Shown here one piece after another: positions 34,055 through 44,905 of a stretch of 64,000 nucleotides of DNA. The notes beneath the pieces are model-generated. The model had not been told where the DNA came from, did no database searches, and saw only the letters and a list, made by a program, of their open reading frames with translations. The stretch comes from Latrodectus hesperus. Its lineage: Eukaryota; Arthropoda; Arachnida; Araneae; Theridiidae. Each line of letters opens with the position of its first letter. Position 1 is the stretch's first letter. The position numbers were made by a program, and so were the translations under genes. The stretch spans positions 19,635,025-19,699,024 of the forward strand of contig CM075852.1 of NCBI GenBank assembly GCA_037975125.1, written 5' to 3'.

Positions 34055-34877
34055 AGTTCCCAAATTAATTTGGGACAAAATTAATTCCTTTTAAAGAATA
34101 GGATCATTCTGAAAAATTCTTCAGATACTGGTTTTGATTTGAAATTTAGTTTATCAAAAAATTTGAATTGTATTGGCAACTCTTTCTTCCCAACAGCCAA
34201 TTAATCGTAAATAACATGATAGCCCCTAAAATTCCTTTGTTGATTTTCATTTTCTGTTAATGAAATTCAATAATTTTGTTAGTCGCACCCAACCAATAAA
34301 GTATTCTGTAAATTATTACCACAACTAGTGTAAAAGAGGTTTGAATGGTCAATATCGATTATTTTGTCGGCTTTAGAATCACTTAATTATATTTTCTTAT
34401 CACAGAATAATTTTCTTCTAGCGAATGTAGCCTCCGTTTTTTAAGTCGTACTTGCTTCTTTTTTCTGTATATACTTGGCTTTTATTTGATTTTGCCAATC
34501 ATCCACAATTCTGTTTATCGATTGACTACTAAATCTGGTATAACTGATTTTCCTCATACGTAAGGTTTCTTTTAAGTATTTTTTTAACTTTTGGAAGTAT
34601 TTGCAGTTAACGTTTATTCTCTTTCTGGATGACTTAGCTGAGCTTTAGAAATAAAAAAAAATTAATTTCTTTGAAGGCAATCATAGGACACAGTGTTTGA
34701 GACATCTTAAGCAGAAGGCTTTCTTTTGTAAAAAAAAATGTCTTTATTCGAATAAATATCTAACATTAAATGTTATCGAAAGCAGTGGTATAAGCTATTT
34801 CACTGTCCGTGAATTTATTATTATTTCTAATAATATGCATTAAATTTTGCCTTATTTCCTACTCTTTACCATTTAAG
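34055..34877. other. No recognised feature
   Basis: AT-rich, no frames or repeats recognised. Confidence 0.45.
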
Positions 34878-34879
34878 TA

Positions 34880-36416
34880 CAGTAGTATGTAAATCTTAGT
34901 TTTTTTCCCTCCATGATTTCACGAAAGGGTTTTTTTTTTGCCATAACTCCACGAAAAATCCATCCAAGAGACACGAAATTCTGAAATGAATAAAAAAATA
35001 CCTTAAGTGTCATTATTTAACTGACAAAAAATGTTGAAAGCATATAAGGGATATTTTGCGCTTAAGCGATGGCGGAAGAAAAGTTGCGCAAAAGTGAATA
35101 GAATGCTTACAGTATGATATTAAACAAAAAGGCTTTACCAAACTCTAAATATCGTTACACACGATTGCCTGTCCAAGTGAAAAAACCAGTTGTTACATAA
35201 TAATAGCCTCCATTTACTCCAATGCTGCTTCGCAGTCTCTCCATACACAGCACCAGATTGTCCAACAGTTCTCCAGGTAAGAATACTCATACTTCAATCA
35301 GCAAGTGTTTCAGTTTTTTTTTTGTTGCCTGCTCATTGTAACTATGTCCATTGTAACCATAACCATGAGGTTGAAACCATATCTCAAAGTATCTTCCCAA
35401 AGCATCCCACTCGTGTTCCGTGGCATCAATCCATTCGAGTAAAATCTTCCCAATCTTTTTTCTGAACAGCAGGAGTGTAGTGTGGCCGTGCATTATCAGC
35501 CATAAAAAGTATACTCCAATGAACGTTCACACATGGAGTTCACATCTCTTTACAGTAGCAATCTCTGGTTAAAACACCTTTGTCGGAAACGTAAAGATCA
35601 GTCCAGCCGTTTCGCATTATGCTTTCACAAACAACACCATGATCATCATGACGTTCGATCTCCATGATACTACTGGGATGAAATAGTTTTGTCCCCACAC
35701 ATCTCCACATCAACTGGCGTTAAGAATCACTTGCCGCATTGAAATTACTCCATCGATCAGTTGTCCAGCTTTTATGCTTCTTGCTCCACTCAAAACGGGG
35801 ACGCCGATGTCCAGCTTTCAAAGAAGTACAATGTTCCTGACGGTGGCATATTGGTCACCTTTGTAAAGAAGTCTAGATGCAGAAACCGCGACACTTGTCA
35901 CCTCATTGCTACACGCAGTTGCCGAGCAATTGTGCTCGCTGACTGGTTTCGGGCTTTTCGCTTGTAGGACAATACATCGCTCCTCTACTGTAGTTGTCTT
36001 CCTAGAGTGCCCACCTCTAATCTTTCTAATAGCACGCGAAACAACACTGCTGTTAATTCTGAAATTCTTAGCTACACTAGTCTCACTATTCTCCTTCCCC
36101 AACTTTCGATCATTCTCCCACGTGTGAAATCGTCCAGGGGATTTCTTCCAACAACATCTCACAGAAGAACTCACTTGCAGCATGCCTTTAATTGCGGCTC
36201 CGTTCTACTTCTTATCTTCAGCTGCGCACACCAACGGTGCAAATTTTGCATACTCTCATGTTGCCTCTGAAGTTTTGTCTCTGAAATTTGCATACACATG
36301 ATCTTCGTACTGAAGTGCGTGGTTATTACTTTGATCGCACGCAAGAACCACTTTACAGCAATTCCATGGCTATCGGCATAAAATTTACCTAGTGGCTTGA
36401 GTTTTCAACATCAGTG
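34880..36416 (-). mobile_element. Tc1-like element, decayed (ends approximate)
   Basis: Encloses the transposase remnant below. Possible ends are TACAGTAGTATG at 34878 and, from the right, TACACTGATGTTG at 36418. They are only weakly similar, so the boundaries are tentative. Confidence 0.45.
35180..36183 (-). pseudogene. Tc1-like transposase remnant, minus strand
   Basis: From the 5' side it reads ENDRKLGKENSETSVAKNFR, SSVVSRAIRKIRGGHSRKTT (a helix-turn-helix with linker), SKPVSE-like linker, then AGHRRPRFEWSKKHKSW. Later come FMADNARPHYTPAV (second catalytic Asp), ATEHEWDALGR (equivalent of PIEHVWD, keeping the Glu) and a C-terminus through HLLIEVSVFLPGELLDNLV and VLCMERL. Several frame changes and stops separate these parts. 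It is a different subfamily from the copies at 31, 48.6 and 51 kb. Confidence 0.8.
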
Positions 36417-36444
36417 TATATTATAAGAAATATCCTATTAAAAT

Positions 36445-36721
36445 GCCGACCAACTCGTCTAGTAGTCAGCCTGCCTGGCTACGGATAAGGAGGTCCTGGG
36501 TTCGATCCGGGCATGGATGTAAATTTTCTCTCTATCTATCCTGTCTTTGTCCTTTCCTTGTGTGAATGAGGTGTGAATGGTTGCCTACCCTATAAACGGG
36601 TCCTTATGGCATGTGTGTACTGAGGAAGTCGGACTCCACACCAAAATAGGGTTCAGTTGGAAAAGTGGAGCAGCGCACCCCATATTACCAGCCTAGCTGG
36701 CACACGATAATGAATGAATGA
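36445..36721 (+). mobile_element. SINE-A1 copy with damaged box B and ATGA tail
   Basis: Head GCCGACCAACTCGTCTAGTAG. A deletion in the T-arm leaves GGGTTCGATCCGGGC. The A1 3' end has an ACGATAATGAATGAATGAAT tail instead of AAC repeats. A likely TSD is ATCCTATTAAAAT (36432-36444) with ATCCAATTAAAAA (36722-36734). Confidence 0.9.
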
Positions 36722-36734
36722 ATCCAATTAAAAA

Positions 36735-39071
36735 ATTTTGTTTAAATTTCCAGCACTGAATTGAATTCCCAATATAAGCCCTTCCGAAAAAGATTAAATA
36801 CAATTTGTGTCATTCATAATGTTTTCCTTTCATTCCTTCATAATGTTTTGTTTGAAATTCAATTAACTTTTAATTTATAAATCTCATTATAATAGCGATT
36901 ATCCTAGTTAACATATTGTTCTTTTAAATTGTGTTTTGTCATGCTCTTTTTAACAACTTAAACAATCTATTGAATTTTCAATAATATTGTTTTCTTGTGG
37001 TTTTTTTGTCTTATATGGCATTTATGAGAGAGTTTCACATATGATGTGTAAAGTAGTTTACCATTTATCTAGTAACCATAGATTTGGCGAATTCATTTCT
37101 ATTTATGATCTCGTCAATAATTTCATATTTAAATATTTCATTAATCTTTTGTATAGAATTTTTTAGTAAGATACTTATTAGAATAAATTTCTCATTTCAA
37201 GATATTGTGTGTGTGCATATACACAGATATTGTTTTTTTGGAATATTAGAAAAATAATCAGTTATTTGAAAAATTTTTTAAAATGTTTTTGTAGTTCTTA
37301 AATTATTTTTAATTAAAATGAAATTTATCATTTAAAAATATGTAAAAACCTATTAATTTTCCAACCATCTTTATATGTATAGTAGCACTAATTTACTTCA
37401 TAATGGCCATTAAAAAACTGATTATCCCCACCCCATGAATATAATGCTTAAATATAGTTATTCCAGGTGTCTATATAAATCTAATTATGAAGAAATAAAT
37501 TGTTAATTTTCAAAATTTCGCATATTTTTGAAAAACGTGATACATATTATTGAAAATCTGATTTATAAATTTTTAATTCCCTAAATTATTTTAACTTAAT
37601 ATTATGAAAATCTAAATAATTTAGGAACTTTTACTAAATAAAATATTTTAAAGTAATCTTTATGAAGAGGTATAATAAAATAAAGTTTAATGAATAATAA
37701 AATTATTTTTCTATTGAAATATATTAATATTAAAATATTAAATGTAAAAATAACTATATTTTCCAAATTTTACTTCAAAAATTTTATTACGTTATTTTAT
37801 TGCAGCAATTTATTTTTATTTATATGTGGTTTTGTTCAATTCATATTTAATAAAAACTTCATAAATTTTCATTTTTGAAACATTTCAATGTTTTATCAAA
37901 TTGATTCATTAATATGGCTCACTTTTTCTTTGTCTACTGCAAAGCGCTCCTCTTAGTGAATCAATATTAATGATATGGAATTATTTCACATTAAAATTAA
38001 TGTTAATTTTAAAAGAAAAAATTAAGTCTATTACTTAAATTTTTATTGTCTCCTTTAAATTAGTGTAAAATAATTTGAAAAACCAAGGGCAGACTTAGTT
38101 TCCTGTAGCATTATACCCCAAAAGATTCTTATGAGTATTAAAATATTTATTTAACGCATCAACTATTTATAGTGTTTGAAATTTTGATTCAAGAGATTTA
38201 TGTGAGCGCATTGAATTGATCTTAAGCTATCAAAAAGTCTCAGTTAACCTCGAGGGTACCTCCTTCCTTTGATGAGTGCAGTTAGCATAAGGATGGTGCT
38301 GAGAACTAATTATGAGAGAGAGAGAAGAGAGGGATAGATTTTGTCTTGAAATTCTGCCCTGGAGCAATCATTACCTCTATCTCAAGATGATTTGTAACCT
38401 CTTAAAGTAAAATTGATGAAACTAGCATAATTAGTGGTTTTAATTGGAGAAAAGTAATTAACTTTTCTATTTTGGTAGTATTTAATTTCAAGACCAGCAG
38501 TGCGGGAACAAAATGAAATTATATAGTTCATCACTTTATTGGGAAGAATCGTTTCGAAAAGGACTTATTCCTGAAAGCAAATGATTTTATGTGTGATTGA
38601 AATTATATTTACTTTTTATTAAACATCAGTTTGTGCATGAAACATACTATTAAATATAGTAATAATTTTTATTTCTTTAATTTTGCGAAGAATTAAATTC
38701 ATGGGAGATAATTCTGTAAGAGGAATTGGAAATGACTATTCTTTTTAAATTAATTTGATAGGAACCATGTTAAGAAGCAAGCATTCTTCAAATTCTAAAA
38801 TGATTATCAATTGACAAAAAACGATCGGTCATCTTTTTTTTCACATCAAGTCTTTTTATAGCAATCACGTGGTATGAAGATGGCAGCTAACTTATTATAA
38901 CCCACAAACATAACGCTTCAAATCCTTGGATGATTAAAAAATGCTATCAAGCTCAACTAATGAACTTCAAGAAATTATTTTGTTTTTAAATCAATATTTT
39001 ATTCTAAATTTTATATAAAATTCTGTGGAAAATTATAAAGTTAACCGATTTTCGATAAAATATATTTACCA

Positions 39072-39076
<5 letters not shown>
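36735..39076. other. AT-rich stretch; GC-richer patch about 38.2-38.5 kb
   Basis: The patch at about 38210-38420 contains CTCGAGGGTACCTCC, a GA run and GAAATTCTGCCCTGGAGCA (38348-38366). The last is repeated exactly at 41463-41481 near the gamma-subunit exon. Nothing else recognised. Confidence 0.4.

Positions 39077-39146
<70 letters not shown>
39077..39146. repeat. (TA)n microsatellite, about 70 bp
   Basis: Uninterrupted TA run. Confidence 0.97.
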
Positions 39147-39150
<4 letters not shown>

Positions 39151-39900
39151 AAATTTTCAATTCATGATTAAATGCACACATTAATCAGTTGTATTCTTGT
39201 ATCTTCATCAGCTGTCTTCAGCATCTTGCACCATTAAAATTTATTCTTGGACCTTGCGACATAAAATCCAATTAACCAACTAGTAGCATTAAAGATTGAA
39301 ATTTATTTTAATGTTTGTTATAAAATATCTTCACATTGAAATTTCTGGGATGAGCTTTGTAAATTTGAATGGAATAAATAATGGAAATTAGAGTTGTCAG
39401 AATTTTTTACAAATTCATCGAAGTATATGTGATTAACATACCGAACATTTTTCGTCAATAATTTTGCCTCTTTTTAAAAGTAAATGCTTTTTTGATAATA
39501 AATACGCGTGATTATTCATACAACATTCTGTTTACATATCATCATGACTTATTTTGTAATATTATATGTTAATTGGATCTTATTATAAACATCTTTTGTT
39601 CAATAAATTTTATCAATTTCACAGCATTTATTCCCTAACATATCCTTGGAATTGATGATATTCCATAATTATTTTTTTAATATTGTATCCCTTTTCAAGC
39701 CATCAAGTATTTGATGTGCTCAATAGAACGGGAATTTTTTTTTATCCTGTTACATTTCGTATTGTCAAACTATCTTGAGATATAATAGCTGCAATGTATA
39801 TTATAGACTAAAAATTAATTATTAAACTAATAAAACTAGGTTTTGAAACCGACCACTACGAGCAGAATTAGTTTTTTTTTTTCTGGTGGCTCTCTTTTAT
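39147..39900. other. AT-rich stretch without recognised features
   Basis: Ends in the T-rich pyrimidine tract (about 39869-39898) that precedes the exon-like block. Confidence 0.45.
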
Positions 39901-39908
39901 TAACGTAG

Positions 39909-40118
39909 CTGAATGTGCGAAGCATGGACAACTCCCACTCCCCAAGTATAAAAAGGTCTATTTTCAGACGCTTTCCGAACACAAATCGATCTAAGAAGGG
40001 TGGACGTCCCGTATGCAAGCTAGGCACATCTCTATTCGCCGAACGGAAATCATTTAAGCGTTCCTCTGATGTCGATTATGAGTCCGTCTTTCCCAACTGG
40101 ACTAATGCCAGCGATTAA
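39909..40118 (+). CDS. Possible terminal exon of an unidentified host gene
   Basis: A long T-run and CTCTCTTTTATTAACGTAG form a good splice acceptor ending at 39908. From 39909 a frame of 69 codons runs to TAA at 40116-40118: LNVRSMDNSHSPSIKRSIFR, then RFPNTNRSKKGGRP, SLFAERKSFKRSSD and VFPNWTNASD. It is basic, Ser-rich and predicted soluble, and I recognise no family. Codons use far more G and C than the chance frames in this window. The same block includes a TATA-like AGTATAAAAAGG (39946-39957), so it may instead be a promoter and 5' non-coding exon, with potential donors at CAATG/GTATGC (about 40144) or AAGG/GTGAGG. It lies 1.6 kb upstream of the gamma-subunit exon on the same strand, but its in-frame stop argues against a simple upstream coding exon of that gene. 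Confidence 0.35.
   Translation: MNVRSMDNSHSPSIKRSIFRRFPNTNRSKKGGRPVCKLGTSLFAERKSFKRSSDVDYESVFPNWTNASD
39946..39957 (+). promoter_or_regulatory. TATA-box-like motif
   Basis: AGTATAAAAAGG in a GC-richer block would place a start near 39978. It is given as the alternative reading of the exon-like block. Confidence 0.25.
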
Positions 40119-40491
40119 TACCATCCACTATACAACGATCAATGGTATGCTAAATAAGGGTGAGGGGGCTGCTTAGAGCGATTGAAGTCGAGATAAATTT
40201 GTCGTCAAAGTCACCTTAAGTATACAGCTCCGAATTTCAGATACGAGGGGAAATATGTTTTTAAAAATTAGTTTTTTTGATTAAATTAATTTGGAGTATT
40301 TTTTGTGCGTAAAAAATATGCTTGTTTTAAAAAATATCCTTAGAAAATGCTAAGTTATTTCACAATACTAATATCAAGTTTAACAATTACATATGTGTTT
40401 GTTATTTTTTTTCCATTGTGCAAACTATATTTTAATATTTGCAACCTTATGACTTATATAAGTTAACATATTTTATTCCCTTCTTTTAAAC
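40119..40491. other. Possible 3' or 5' untranslated continuation, then AT-rich
   Basis: The GC-richer composition persists to about 40250 and then drops. Nothing else recognised. Confidence 0.35.
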
Positions 40492-40505
40492 TATAAAGTA
40501 AACTC

Positions 40506-40759
40506 CATGGCACGACAGCCCATGTGGGCCAAGGCCTAGAATGCCCATAACCGTTTTCATGACCGAGGGCACTGGGGTGCGAAGCATATGTCTCAGTTAG
40601 GTGGTCAGCCTAACGTCAGACCCCCAGTGCTTAGTTGCCAAGCATGCTCGGTACTCAGTTAATCGACCCACTGAAGGGATGAAAGGCTGAGTCAACCTTG
40701 CCAACCCGAGGATCGAACCTCGGACCTGTGTCATGGGAGCTTGAAACGCTGCCACAAAG
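40506..40759 (-). mobile_element. SINE-D copy, minus strand, with 14-bp perfect target-site duplication
   Basis: The minus strand starts GACTTTGTGGCAGCGTTTC, with a tRNA-like region and box B AGGTTCGATCCTCGG. A body different from SINE-A, B and C follows (GGTTGACTCAGCC, GGGTCGATTAACTGAG, GGGGGTCTGACG, TTAGGCTGACC, CACCCCAGTGCC) and ends GTGCCATGGAGTTTA. TSD TCTTTTAAACTATA lies at 40492-40505 and 40760-40773. It is the only copy seen here. Confidence 0.88.
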
Positions 40760-40773
40760 TCTTTTAAACTATA

Positions 40774-41508
40774 CCAGTAATTAAATGACAAAGGGAAATT
40801 TGACTTTGGATATTGAAAATTTTTCAAAATAAAGTCTTGTTTAGACATTTGAATTTTGGAAAATAATATACTCTTAAAATCGATTACTATATAAGTACTA
40901 AAACTGATTGTGTGCTTATATCTTAGTATACATTAATTAATTTAAGTTTTTTTGGTCCTCAATATATTTATAAATCTTTTGTTCAAAAAATTTACCTTAA
41001 TTTTCAGAAATTCAATGAAATTATTTGTTTAAAAAAATAGAACTTAATGCATTTAATTGATGCTGTCTTTCAAGATAATTTTAAACTACTAATGAAAGTT
41101 ATAGCAATAAAATGATAACCTATTATTACTAAATTAATTGTCTATATACTTGCATTTTTTCAAGAAACCTTTTGAACTGATTGCTTTCATTTGGAAAAAA
41201 ATATTAATTCAAATATAAAATATTTTAAGAATTATTCAGTAAGGGAAAATAATCTTGTTTTTTATTAATTAAGAAAATAATTTCACTCTAATTTGCAATT
41301 TCTAAGACTGATAGTATTATTTCTTTTTAAACTGTTATCTTTATAAATTCTATTTTGTCTTAGATATTATGAAATTAATTATATGTAAATATTTCAGATG
41401 TGTTTCAAGATTTTTATATAAAAACGGTATTTGTTTAACTTTTAAGGTCCATCATTCTCAGCGAAATTCTGCCCTGGAGCATTAGTTAATTATGCCCTGG
41501 AGTATTAG
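40774..41508. other. AT-rich intron-like sequence upstream of the gamma-subunit exon
   Basis: Contains the second copy of GAAATTCTGCCCTGGAGCA (41463-41481) and a shorter TGCCCTGGAGTATTA at 41493. No coding exon for the N-terminal half of the gamma subunit was found. Confidence 0.45.
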
Positions 41509-41544
41509 AATAATAGTTTTAATTTAAAAATTAAAACTATTATT
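41509..41544. repeat. Perfect 17-bp hairpin with 2-nt loop
   Basis: AATAATAGTTTTAATTT (41509-41525) and its exact complement at 41528-41544 form a 36-bp near-palindrome, 160 bp upstream of the splice acceptor of the gamma-subunit exon. Confidence 0.9.
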
Positions 41545-41707
41545 TGATTACTAGGAAATTAACCGTAAAATTGAAATAACTATACTAGCTTCTCATACAT
41601 TAAATGATGTATTATATATAATATGTGTTATAGTAATAATTTAAAAGTTGTTACAAAAATATGTTTAAACTCGAAAAGAGCAACTAACAGTTTGCGTTGC
41701 CTTGCAG

Positions 41708-41813
41708 GCTGCGGGAGTACATTGAGGAGAACGAGCGCACAGATCCTCTCATACATGCTCCGGACAAGAAGAACAATCCGTGGGCCGAGAAAGGAAAATG
41801 CATCATCATGTGA
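41708..41813 (+). CDS. G-protein gamma subunit, terminal coding exon (Ggamma30A / GNG13 type)
   Basis: The splice acceptor GCGTTGCCTTGCAG ends at 41707. The first base completes a split codon (phase 1; ATG if the previous exon ends in AT). Then 34 codons and TGA read [34 protein letters not shown]. The D-P-L-I, N-P-W and C-terminal C-a-a-X box (CIIM) are diagnostic of heterotrimeric G-protein gamma subunits. The NNPWxEKGKC tract is specific to the GNG13 / Drosophila Ggamma30A branch. Gamma subunits bind beta through a short coiled coil, encoded upstream and not seen here, and anchor the dimer to membranes through the prenylated Cys. A Met at the last position favours farnesylation, as known for the fly visual gamma. 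The exon covers about half of a protein of roughly 70 residues. Its GC-rich codons stand out against the AT-rich flanks. The family call is sure; the rest of the gene lies elsewhere. Confidence 0.93.
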
Positions 41814-42110
41814 TCTGACGTCATCTGAAAATAAAGACAAGAAAATATGTGGATCACACCATCGTTCTCTTACGTTCTATTCCTTCTTGGACAGAGCTTT
41901 TCTGACATCAGGGTGGGTGGGGTTGTAATGTTCGAAAGGATCTAACTGACTGAGATGGGATATAACAACAAACTGGCAGCTAAGTGTCGCTGCTTTTTCC
42001 GAGTCTTCAAAACTGTGTTCAGTTATATCGTCAAATAATACGACCAATGACCCCAATTGTTGTCACAGCTTATAAGGTTGCTTTGACTTTTGAAAGAGTT
42101 AATTTTCAGT
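41814..42110 (+). other. Putative 3' untranslated region of the gamma-subunit gene
   Basis: Follows the stop directly and keeps a more balanced composition to about 42090. A polyadenylation signal AATAAA occurs at 41830-41835, only 16 bases after the stop, so a short 3'UTR is possible, with longer alternatives. A full TGACGTCA palindrome lies at 41816-41823. The 101-codon frame 41623-41928 reads across the intron, exon and UTR in the wrong frame and is not a gene. Confidence 0.55.
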
Positions 42111-43744
42111 ATAAAAAAATGTACTGAGAAAGAAAAGAATGAGAAATATCATTGTTAGTCTCTGTGAAAAAAAATTGTGATTGTTATAAACTTTGACAAC
42201 AATTAGGAACTACTATACGATGGCTGTTTTGTATATGTATTACTATTTTAAGCGTTTCATGCTTCCAATTTTCTTTGGATTATTCTTCAAGTGCATGTTA
42301 TTTCGTTCTACCTGCAAAATGCCAGATCTTGTTCCGCAATCCTAAAGCTATCAATTCGCAATGACGTGTGTAACAGGCTGAAAGCGGAGAGTTCGTGATT
42401 TAGTCATTTTTATTCTTACTAGGTGTATAAATGTGTTAAATATATATCCATGGTATACTTTACAATTTCATGTAGTACGCTGACAGTCTTAAGTTTAAAA
42501 TGCTTCTACACCCACTGGGTCTTTTATTTTAATGTGTTTCAAGCTTTTTAAAGGGATTTTTTTTGTAAATTATTCCATTTTAAATTATTCAAATTATAAA
42601 ATAATTGCATGAATTACTGGTATATACATTCAGAAACATACATATATCACATTTACAGAATATTTCTGCCTTATCACTGTAATAGTTCAAGAAATTTGTA
42701 CTTCCACTTCTATATTATTAGGGACTTATATCATTTCACACGGCGTGCTCTTTTTGCCTCAATGACTTAATTTATTTTAAGGTGCATTGTGTATTAATTT
42801 GAAATATGCACTTAGCTTTGCAAAGATAAAAATCAAAATGGAAAACACTTTAAAAAATAAGTCAAAAATTGAGCAAGAAAGAATCCTAAAGGATTTTAAT
42901 CATAAAGATAATACAAGATTCTCTGACTGCAGAGTTTACGCATTTCTCGCTACTATTTTTACAATAAAATCAATAAATTTGCAATATTTATTCAATAAAT
43001 TTTTTTATTCAATGAAATATTAATAATTAATACGAGAATTCTAATCATATTATTCAAAAATTTTGCTAATTTTTAGCATAATTTAACTATGAATTACCAA
43101 CCAATCCTAATTTTTGAATTATCGTAAAAAAATATATATAAAGCCTTTTATAAGAATAAATCATAGATCATAAAACTTAACATTTATTTTCAATCCTAAT
43201 TTCAGTAGTCATGTGTTTCAAAATTTCATTAAGCTGATAAAATCTAATTATACATAAAGAGATTCATATAAATTTATTGTGAATCCTTACAATGAAGATA
43301 ACATTGTAGTCGAGAATTTTCTAAAAAGTGATTCTGGCTGCCTTATCTCACGCGGTGTTATCATATAAAAATATACTTCATTTCATACATTGGGGTACTT
43401 TGATTTTATTTTCTAAGATTGCATTCAAATTAAATTTTTAAAATATGTATTCTTTTTCAGAATAATAAAATTTTTCTTCATCTACATTTTCATAATGTAC
43501 TTTATTTTTGGTACTACGATAGATAAAATCTTTTTGCATTCAAACACTTACAATTATTTTAATTTGTCATTGCTTAGTCCTGTAGTCCTCCTATATAACC
43601 CTCAGTCTAGTTTTAGTCGTGGCATTTGTGAAACATCTAGTCATTGTGAAGGAATTAAATAAAAATTGTGTACATTTTTCTGATATTCATGGATAATTTA
43701 TAATAAAATACTCTCGTATAAATACTTTAACTTGTGTTTTGTTT
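42111..43744. other. AT-rich stretch without recognised features
   Basis: The 78-codon frame at 42787-43023 is Lys/Asn/Ile/Phe-rich with no motif. Confidence 0.45.
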
Positions 43745-43753
43745 CATTTACAC

Positions 43754-43993
43754 GACACAGGTGCCGTATAATCCACGATTCCAAATTCTGAATTGAAGAA
43801 ATGTTGCCAAGATGACGTATCGTGACGTGCGCGATGACGTAAATACTAGGGTTACAAATATAGAATTTTCTGCATAATTCTTATATGTCTACATTTGTAT
43901 GACGTAAAAAAACGAGGTTGATACATAAGAAAATCCGCAAAAAAAATCGCCAATCTCAGAGTTTGGCGTCATGGATTATACGACACCTGTGCC
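43754..43993. mobile_element. 240-bp non-autonomous DNA element with 9-bp target duplication
   Basis: The ends GACACAGGTGCCGTATAATCC and, from the right, GGCACAGGTGTCGTATAATC match at all but two bases. Similarity continues a few bases inward (CA(C/T)GA). The direct repeat CATTTACAC lies at 43745-43753 and 43994-44002. A 9-bp duplication with such ends suggests a Mutator-like superfamily, though 8-bp families (hAT, P) cannot be fully excluded. No transposase is present. Confidence 0.88.
43814..43843. promoter_or_regulatory. Cluster of three TGACGT motifs inside the MITE
   Basis: GATGACGTATCG, TGACGTGCGC and GATGACGTAA follow one another within 30 bases. TGACGT is the half-site core bound by CREB/ATF-type bZIP factors. 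Function here is unknown. Confidence 0.4.
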
Positions 43994-44002
43994 CATTTAC
44001 AC

Positions 44003-44894
44003 ATTCATTGCGAAAAACTGTCATTATCAACAAATCTTGAATCTAGACCATCTCATATATCAGTTTGCAACTCTAATTATTGTTTTTCTTAAATTTGTTA
44101 TTTCTCATTAAGGGAAAATAAGAAAATAATTTAATTTAAAAGGTCATTAAAAAGATACTTAAGCATATCTTTATCCCATTATTTTTAAAATAAATATAGA
44201 TTCAAAATCTTAAAAATATTCTGATAATTGATGCTTGCTCTAATAAGTGATATATTTGTATTTACATAATTACCAGTAATATAAAGTTTAAATAAAAAAT
44301 ATAAAAAAAATTAAAAATAAAAAATTTCAGTAGGAAATTCTTCATCTCTATCACACTCACGAATGTTCAAGGGTTGTCGTTTCTTCTTTAGCAGTGATTT
44401 CTTAAATAGCAATTAATGATTTAAAGAAAATCACTACAAAGGATTTCTTGATATAAAATTATTTCAAATTGTCTTTTTTGCAATTATATCACCAATTATA
44501 TGTGTTTTATTTGCAATTATATGTGTTTGAGTAAGAAACTTAAATTGAGCAAATAACTTTTATGGCTTATATTTCTGAAAAAATTAGTAAATAAACATAA
44601 TTACCATTTATGTATGTTACAAATATTTATAAATGGAAAATTTCAAATTTTTATTAATGATTTATAATAAGTTATACGCTAATATTTGAGTACTCATCAG
44701 TAAACTCAACATAACTCATAAGATTGATAATAACAAGTTCACTCACCTGTCTTTAAAAAAAATACTCTAATAATTATGTATCTAATACTTGGTATTGTTG
44801 AAAATCAATCGAAATACAATAACATAGCAACTAAATAACTAGTGTAATTATGAACTTTGACATATTGGTTAAAAAGAAATATTCTATTTCTAAC
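44003..44894. other. AT-rich stretch without recognised features
   Basis: Holds only a short repetition of TTGCAATTATATGTGTTT near 44500-44530. Confidence 0.45.
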
Positions 44895-44905
44895 TGTTTT
44901 AACTT

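Noticed and set aside
41623..41928. 101-codon frame over the gamma-subunit exon
   Set aside because: Wrong frame: it crosses the splice acceptor, while the real exon reads in another frame to the CaaX box and stop at 41811-41813.
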